Origin: Cryptomeria japonica
Taxonomy: Eukaryota; Streptophyta; Pinopsida; Cupressales; Cupressaceae
Assembly (NCBI RefSeq): GCF_030272615.1
Contig: NC_081406.1
Span: forward strand, 482,949,900-483,013,899
Direction: 5' to 3'
Length of the DNA: 64,000 nucleotides
Shown one piece after another: positions 57,411-64,000 of the stretch; position 1 is the first letter of the stretch; every line of letters starts with the position of its first letter. The position numbers were made by a program, and so were the translations under genes. The notes beneath the pieces were generated by a model. The model did not search any database and was not told the origin of the DNA. It saw only the letters and a program-made list of their open reading frames with translations.

Positions 57411-58658
57411 TGTTAGACTTGTGTGAATAATGTTGTCATTGATGTCAAACCCGTCATTTGGTTCTGCACTAGACAATGTATGTAGGCCCAAATATCAATC
57501 CAGATGTCATGGATGTTTTGGATATTAAATGGATATGTATGTGTAGTTTAGGTGTTGCGATTTTTGGTTAGAAGTTATTATGTAGCATGAACAACTTTGG
57601 ATGATGACCTTTTGAGGGCCCATTGAGTTCCCATTGACCCTAGTATCCCAGTGTTAGGAATTCTAGTTGATCACGGTATCAGTTATGTGTCCTGGTGTTT
57701 GCATTTTTGGTATCTATCAAAAGTATCTCTTTGAGTTTTGTGATTGTAGTTTCCTTGGTAAGTGTGGAGTCTACATCTTGGAGATATTGAGCTTAAATCC
57801 TATGGTGATAGGTCCATTCTCTTGGGTCCAAATGAACCTTACCCTTTTTCGGTAATCACAGTATATGCTTTGGTAATCAGAAGTTCATAAAGGAATTGTG
57901 TAGAAGTATTGCGGAGGCCAACATGAGCTTATTTATAATGTGTTGGGCTTGGCCGACACACTATTTTATATTGCTACCCTTCGGTATAGATATATGTTCA
58001 TGAATGATGAAGAAGACAAGTGAATTAATCAAGAGTGAGTGTGTGTGATGTGTGAAAGATAGTTGGTAGTGAAAGACCATTGTATGTGAGAGTTGCAGAC
58101 ATTGAAGGTAATCAGTAGTGTAGTAGTCCTTTACCAAACCTGTTGCAGAATAGTGGTGTAGAGATCTCTAATCGGATCTTTTGTAAAGTCTGAGATTTGT
58201 AATATGAGATTAACTTGGAACTGATATCATGCAATTGGAGATGCAAACCTTCTCAGTTCAACCCTTTCAATTGCAATGAGCAATTCAACAGTTAGCCATT
58301 TCTTTTTATGTCTCTAGTGAGCAATCCGACAATGAGCCATTTTTGTAATTTGGCAATGAGCCACCCAGTAGTGAGCCACCTTGTTTGTAAACACAACTAT
58401 AACTAGTTATATATTTTCCTTAGAGTTAACACTCTTCGTGGTTTTTCTCATTTTGGGTTTTCCACATACAAATTCCAATGTTCATTTTATGGTTGTGTTC
58501 TTCTTGTTTATTCTACATTAATTGTTTTAATTCAGTCAAGTCTATTTGATATTTCAAGGATAGCTTCAATTGGTAAAAAATGTTTATTGCTTTAATTAAG
58601 TGGGAATACTGACCCCCCCCCCCCTCTCAGTATTTTGGTGCTTTCAACCTGATCAACA
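57411..58658 (+). repeat. Element H 3' LTR (1248 bp, uninterrupted)
   Basis: TGTTAGACTT...CCTGATCAACA. It contains the 'cgtggtttttctcatttt' block, 'gttttccacatacaaatt', a C11 run and 'ctctcagtattttgg'. It is the reference for reconstructing the split 5' LTR. The flank after it is CATGC. Confidence 0.9.
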
Positions 58659-61600
58659 CATGCTTGGTGTGATGAATATGTCAAATCTAAGTGTCCATAA
58701 ATTCATTCAAATTCCCGGAGAAATCGATTTCAACATAGACACATTTCTATGGATGTGATTAATAAATCCTATTAGTATCAACAAAATTGATCTTTCGTAG
58801 GGAAGCAAAAATGATGGTTAAATTTTTTTAGCAAGGGGCAAACCTAGGAACTCAAGCCAATCCAACACATGAAGTGTCTTCTCATCTAAGATAACAAAAT
58901 CTCATGTCCATCATTTAAATATCAAGATATTTGAATGTATATTTCACGATCCATGCTTGAGAATGGCCTTAGTAAATTACAAAAGAAAAAAGACACTTTT
59001 AGTAAAGTTATAGATGACATCAATTTAGAACCCATGCAGGGCCTAATGCTTCTTGACTCAATCTCAAAGCATTCTTTAAGGAGGAGTTCTCCCAAAAAAA
59101 ATTACCTTGTCTAAGTAAAATGATATAGCCAATTAAATGCATTATCAACATAAGTGTGGATAAAACCATAACCACTAGAGAAATAGACTATGTACCTCAT
59201 CAAAAAAATTCTAGAATAAATTTTTGAGGCCACTTGTTTAGTGGTGTCATTATACATATCTACCAAACTATCAACACCGACATGAACTACTTGATTGAAG
59301 CCATTTGAGGCCATAAAAATGAGTAATTAAAAAAGCATGCAACAAATACCAAAGGTTTAAGGTTTTACTATGTCGAAGGTCTAGTGTTTTATAAGGATAG
59401 TGGAAAATACGTAAACCCTAGTAGAGCCAAGTTCCTCTTGAAGTAAAAAAAATCACATTTGTTGATATTTCTCATTTTTTTACATATCCAATTTTTTTAA
59501 TTTATGACTTTAAACGATATGCAGTTTTATTTGGTTTTATATCTTTCTTCATAGAACTCGTTTTCTTTTGCTATATGAAATCAGATAGATTATGTTTTTA
59601 TAATATTTTAATTTTTTTTTAGTTTTATCTATAACTTGTTTAATATTTTTTATTAAAATATTGAGAAAGATAATTTTTTTAAATGATTACATTTTAATAT
59701 TTAACTAAATTATTTTTATTAATTTAAAACAATTTACATAAAAATTGATAGTAAAATAGTTGTTATATTAATTATACTTTAAAACGGATTATTGAACATG
59801 TTAGTGTTTACAACTGATTGGTTGAGTATCTCTATAAAGTAGCTATCTTTAATGTTCAATACTTAGATCAATGGCCAATGAACATGAGACAAAATATTCT
59901 TCTCATCTACACTTTACGATGTACTAGATCTAGGGGGTATCCTTTATTGCAATATCTAAATATAGTGACCCTTATGTGTGCAAATATTAAACTAAGTAGA
60001 AATATTCTCACAAATTTCACTAAGATATGTATGATTATTACAAGACTAGCTAGATTCTTAGTAAGTCTTAATTATAACACCTTGAGAATATAGATAAACT
60101 CAAGTAACTAAAAGAAAATAAAATGATTTTTTAATTTTAGGGTTTTGAATCTAGGTTCTAGGCTAGGAATAATCGCCAATTGGTGCTTATTCCAAATAAC
60201 TAGTACTACCATCATCTAATCTTGCACCTATCTCAATTTCTATACATCTACCTTATCCTTGGTTGGATATATACACATGTTAGGCATCTTGTGCTACCAT
60301 TGCCCCATCTTTATTCGTCACTATATTGTCTCTCTCAACGTGTAGAGTATCTATCCCCCCCGCAACCTAATTTAATATATCACTAAGGTAGTAATCTCAA
60401 TCAATGTCATGCCTATTCTCTCATTCAAGTCCTCCCAACCTCCACCTTCCTAACCCTATCCCTATGATTATAGCTATGGATGTACTAGTGGTTGTACCTA
60501 GACCTATGATACATATTTCTACCCCATATCTAGATATTATTTGACTTTGATGACCCTAATGAGATAGAGATACTCTTGTTAATAGTACCCTTTATCTTTT
60601 CCCCTGCTCTATTACCTCATCTCACCCTCCTTTACATCTACCTCCACCTCTTGAATCTCCTCCCACTCCTCCTCACCCCTCCCACCTACCTTGGATGGTC
60701 TTGCACCTACTACTATAGAAACTCCTCTCCCTATTAATGGAACCCTCCTAACTCCCCCTCTTACTTCCCTCTTTTAAAAATATCTATGTACATTAATTAT
60801 AACTCCCTCACCCTATGCTACATCAATATCCATTATGGCATTGTTAGCTCCTTTCTACCAGCACTACCTCTATTTATGGCCTCAATAGGCCTACCTCTCT
60901 CACCACCTTTGCAAAAACATGTGGCCTTCTTGGAAAAACTTCACATAATCCAAACTATTGTTACACCCTGTTTGGAATATCTCTCTCCATAAAGTATGAG
61001 TACCTACCCAGCCGACCTAAAATTTGATGGTCACTCCTACCTATCATATGAAATTTTTTATGATAGTTTGTTCATTTCATTGCCTTTCATTTGATGTTTT
61101 AAGAAAAAAATTAATTATCAAAAAATATTTAAATTATGAATAATTTTACATAAAATCTTTTATATTTGAATATTTTTATCAATTTTTTCAATCATACATT
61201 ATAAATATGAAAAAAAATTGTTTTCATAAAATAATGCAAATAATTTAATTATTATTTTAAAATATTATTATGTATAATTTAAATTAACTAATTTTTTTAA
61301 TAAAAATTATTTTTAAAATATTATTAAAAAATAAAATATATAATAATCTAATATGAAAGAACAGAAGTATTCTATTTTATTAATTTCAAATTGAGCTAAA
61401 AAAATAATAAATAATTAAAATGATAATCAATTAATAAATATGAATGTTAAATGTTAAATATTACATATTAATATCAAATGATAATTATTTAATAATTCTT
61501 AATAATAAATGTCAAAATCTTAAATTTTATCTATTATGACAAGTTTCTAATTCATATTTAAGATAATCTTATTAATTTTTTTATAAAAAATAAATTAACT

Positions 61601-62421
61601 AATTTCTAAATTCATATAAGAAAATTATTATTATAAATTAGATTACTATATTGTATCTATTTATAATAATTTTTTACAGTTTATTGCTAACTTAAAGGTG
61701 CCATATATATGATTTTATAAAAATATAGCATGTCAATCCATATGGTCTAATAAATTTTCATGTTGTCATATACAGTCTAAAAGTGAAAAAATGGTCATAT
61801 AGATCGTCAAATTCAGGGTTGCTCCTAACAAGGCTACACTCTACCATCATATATATAAATTATAGTTATCATCTACCTATTGTCGCAAAATTTTGCACCC
61901 TTGTTTGAGCTATGAACTCAAACAACCTTGTGAAACATGGAAACAACCTCCAAGTGTGGGACCTTGCATTATGAGGTTGAATCTCTGAAAAAGGTTGGCT
62001 TCCTCTCTAATCAGTGTGTAGTGTTGAACCAACCCAACATTTCAAAGCCTACTTCTAAACCTATTCTAATGAATTGCAAAGGAAAAGGGAAGAAAGAATG
62101 CAAAGAATAAAGGGAGGCGATGCACCAAGATTAGAATGTGTCTTCCGCTACCTATGACTGCACAATACACTAAAAATCCCTAATGAGATACATAATTTTT
62201 TATTTTAGCTAGTCTCCAAAAGCCTATATGAAGGTTAGAACTCAATAAAATGCTAAAAGGAAAGAACAATATTCCCAATCCAACATTTATGCATAAGATT
62301 AACATAGCATACAATCTGAAAATAGAGAAAAATGCATGCAAATATGAATGTAAGATGCTTTACGCCTATTAATGGGCCTTCTAGGGTTGATCCTAATCAG
62401 AACACAAGATCATATGATCAG
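58659..62421. other. AT-rich intergenic sequence without a recognisable gene
   Basis: Much of 59450-59780 and 61060-61720 is extremely AT-rich. 60180-61000 is C/T-rich with Pro/Ser/Thr-rich readings on the + strand and several stops, which might be an old gag-like or UTR sequence. I cannot assign it. No LTR ends or exons were recognised. Confidence 0.5.
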
Positions 62422-62695
62422 TGGATACGACCTGAGATAGGTTGGATTAAAATAAATTTTGATGGAGCTGCATGGGGCACCCTGGGATAGGTAGGGGCCA
62501 AAAGTATTGCTAGGGACCATTTGGGAACCATATTGGCAACCTGATGTCAAGGCTTAGGAGAGACAACAAACAACATTGCTGAAGTGAATACAACCTTTCT
62601 TGCTATTCAATTGGTGAGAAGGTTGAAGGTGAGGCACCTGCATTTAGAAGGGGACTCGAAAATCATAGTCTAGATAGGAAATGTGGAATCATCAA
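62422..62695 (+). pseudogene. LINE-type RNase H (RVT_3) fragment
   Basis: The frame from 62422 reads WIRPEIGWIKINFDGAAWG, then IARDHLGTILAT, NNIAEVNTTFLAIQLVRRLK and LHLEGDSKII. The three acidic RNase H positions are visible: D of FDGA, E of AEVN and D of GDSK. In-frame stops (near 62485, 62533 and 62668) show it is dead. In plants this domain ends many LINE ORF2 proteins. The missing RT upstream suggests a truncated or broken copy. Confidence 0.85.
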
Positions 62696-63693
62696 AGCAA
62701 TGTAAACATTAGCCTAGTTCAATCACAAAAACTCAATTGCAATGATAACAATCCTAATTACACTCAATGAAAACATGAAAACAAGACATTCAAAATTGAA
62801 AACTAAGAAAACCAAATGCAGATGTCTTCTTCATGTGGCTCCATTGTCCTTCTTTCTCCTTCAAATAGCTTTGTTTGTGGATCTCACCTACTAGTGCATA
62901 AGCATGATGTGAAAGCAAGTAGAAAAGATGATAGTGCAAGAATACTAGAAGCGTGATTGATTCGACCAGGGACTTTGATTGAAGAAATTCATCCAATTTA
63001 TAGATAAACTGGAGAAAAGACAAGATTAGCATTAAGAGATCTGAAAGGAAATTTCAAATCAAGAATGACAATTATGACAAATTATGACAAATTGACACTT
63101 TCTATGCAAAATTGATTGATTAATAATTATGACAAATAGCTATGTCAAAATTGATTGATTGTCAATTATGACAAATTATGACAAATTGTTATGTCATTCC
63201 CATGAAATTAGGGGAAATATAGGAGAAAATAGAAAATTAGAAATTAGAAAATTAGAAAATTGATGAAAATTAGAAAATTAGAAATTAGGAGAAATTAGTA
63301 AATTAGAAAATTAGGTAGATTAATTAATAATTTTTCATTCATTAATTAATTCACAAAGAGAGGAGGAATTAGTTAGCCAATTAAATAAATATTTAATTGT
63401 GACAAGAAGACTTAGGATAAATAAATAAATTATTTAACCTAGAGGGAAAATGACAACAAGATTAAATGAATAAATCATAAAATCCTAGAAGATGAATTAG
63501 AAATGCAAGGACGACAATTAGGTCTTGACATAGGATCAATTTGATCATGATTCTGACTTGATAAAAGATCAATTTCGATAAATGATTTGATTGATAAATG
63601 TGTCAATTGACGAGGAACAATGACTAATTGATCCAAATTGACATGATTGAGAAGGACGACGATCGATGACAAATCGATCACAAGATTGAAAAT
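62696..63693. other. AT-rich spacer with simple repeats
   Basis: It contains repeated 'caaattatgacaaattg' (63060-63190) and a (gaaaattagaaatta)-type run (63228-63315). The ttaattaattca and taaataaatatttaatt phrases resemble the U3 of the LTR ending at 27337. A TE origin is possible, but no terminus was found. Confidence 0.45.
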
Positions 63694-63928
63694 GACAACG
63701 ATTGATGACAAATTGATTGCCAGATGACAAGATTGAAAACGACAACGATCGATGATAAATCGATCACAAGATGACAAGATTGAAAATGACAACGATCGAT
63801 GACAAATTGATCGTTAGATGACAAGATTGAAAACGACAACGATCGATGATAAATTGATCGCCAGATGACAAGATTGAAAATGACAACGATCGATGACAAA
63901 TCGATCGCAAGATGACAAGATTGAAAAG
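63694..63928. repeat. 47-bp tandem repeat, five full copies
   Basis: Copies begin at 63694, 63741, 63788, 63835 and 63882, each starting gacaacgatcgatgacaaat, with a shortened copy before them (63655-63693). CGATCGAT palindromes recur in each unit. Reverse-strand ORFs across it are repeat artefacts. Confidence 0.9.
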
Positions 63929-64000
63929 AGGACAAAACCCTAATTAGGATTGACGATGTCCAAAATGATGACAAATGAACACGCACATTGATGCGACATG
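63929..64000. other. Window end, no gene seen
   Basis: Short unique-looking sequence after the 47-bp repeat. It is too short to classify. Confidence 0.4.

Noticed and set aside
60180-61000. Possible Pro-rich gag-like gene
   Set aside because: C/T-rich with many stops in every frame. No zinc knuckle, protease or LTR nearby, so it is not supportable.
63475-63986. Reverse-strand ORFs of 102-105 codons near the right end
   Set aside because: Periodic peptide (IDLSSIVV...) produced by the 47-bp repeat and its degenerate flank.

Overview
This window looks like nuclear DNA of a seed plant with a large, repeat-dominated genome. The evidence is tRNA-Met-primed Ty1/copia-type LTR retrotransposons, a tRNA-Lys-primed LTR element, LINE reverse-transcriptase remnants with a plant-type RNase H, and a phase-consistent three-exon start of a plant-type protein kinase gene. 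The TE style would fit a gymnosperm, but nothing in the window proves this. No bacterial, organellar or CRISPR-like features were seen. Nearly every longer ORF is a retrotransposon fragment or a by-product of simple repeats.

Layout. 1-5104 is AT-rich sequence with no recognisable gene. 5105-12171 holds reverse-strand LTR-element debris: an LTR remnant, element C (3' LTR 6509-7727 plus an RNase H tail), and element B (3' LTR 8328-9886 plus RT/RNase H) inserted into C's RNase H. 12172-16229 is forward copia element A (5' LTR, PBS, gag, protease, RT), with its integrase deleted. Its RT stops abruptly in a 5.5-kb array of 20-bp units with NdeI-like CATATG centres (16229-21722), followed by a 1.8-kb GA-rich tract to 23565. 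A TE-derived region with a reverse LTR ending at 27337 follows. 29543-30412 carries three exons of a Raf/TKL-like kinase. 31150-34450 is a decayed reverse-strand LINE.

34818-58658 is a nest I could resolve. Element H (+) has its 5' LTR split by element F (-), with target duplication GATCC. F's 5' LTR is split by element E (-), with target duplication ACTAC. The left end of the nest was then inverted (about 34818-36640), cutting F's 3' LTR in half and flipping the left piece of H's 5' LTR. E is a young-looking 10.2-kb element with two 1470-bp LTRs and no recognisable protein. F and H belong to a type with gag (four zinc knuckles each) followed by a related long ORF of unknown function in place of pol.

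The right end (58659-64000) is AT-rich sequence with a LINE RNase H fragment at 62422-62695 and a 47-bp tandem repeat at 63694-63928.

The strongest candidates for undescribed biology are: the shared non-pol ORF of F and H; the regular 21-bp x 6 x 4 array beside E's primer-binding site; a duplicated hairpin in E whose two copies differ by compensatory changes; and the flipping 20-bp satellite. All coordinates come from reading by eye; boundaries marked approximate are approximate.
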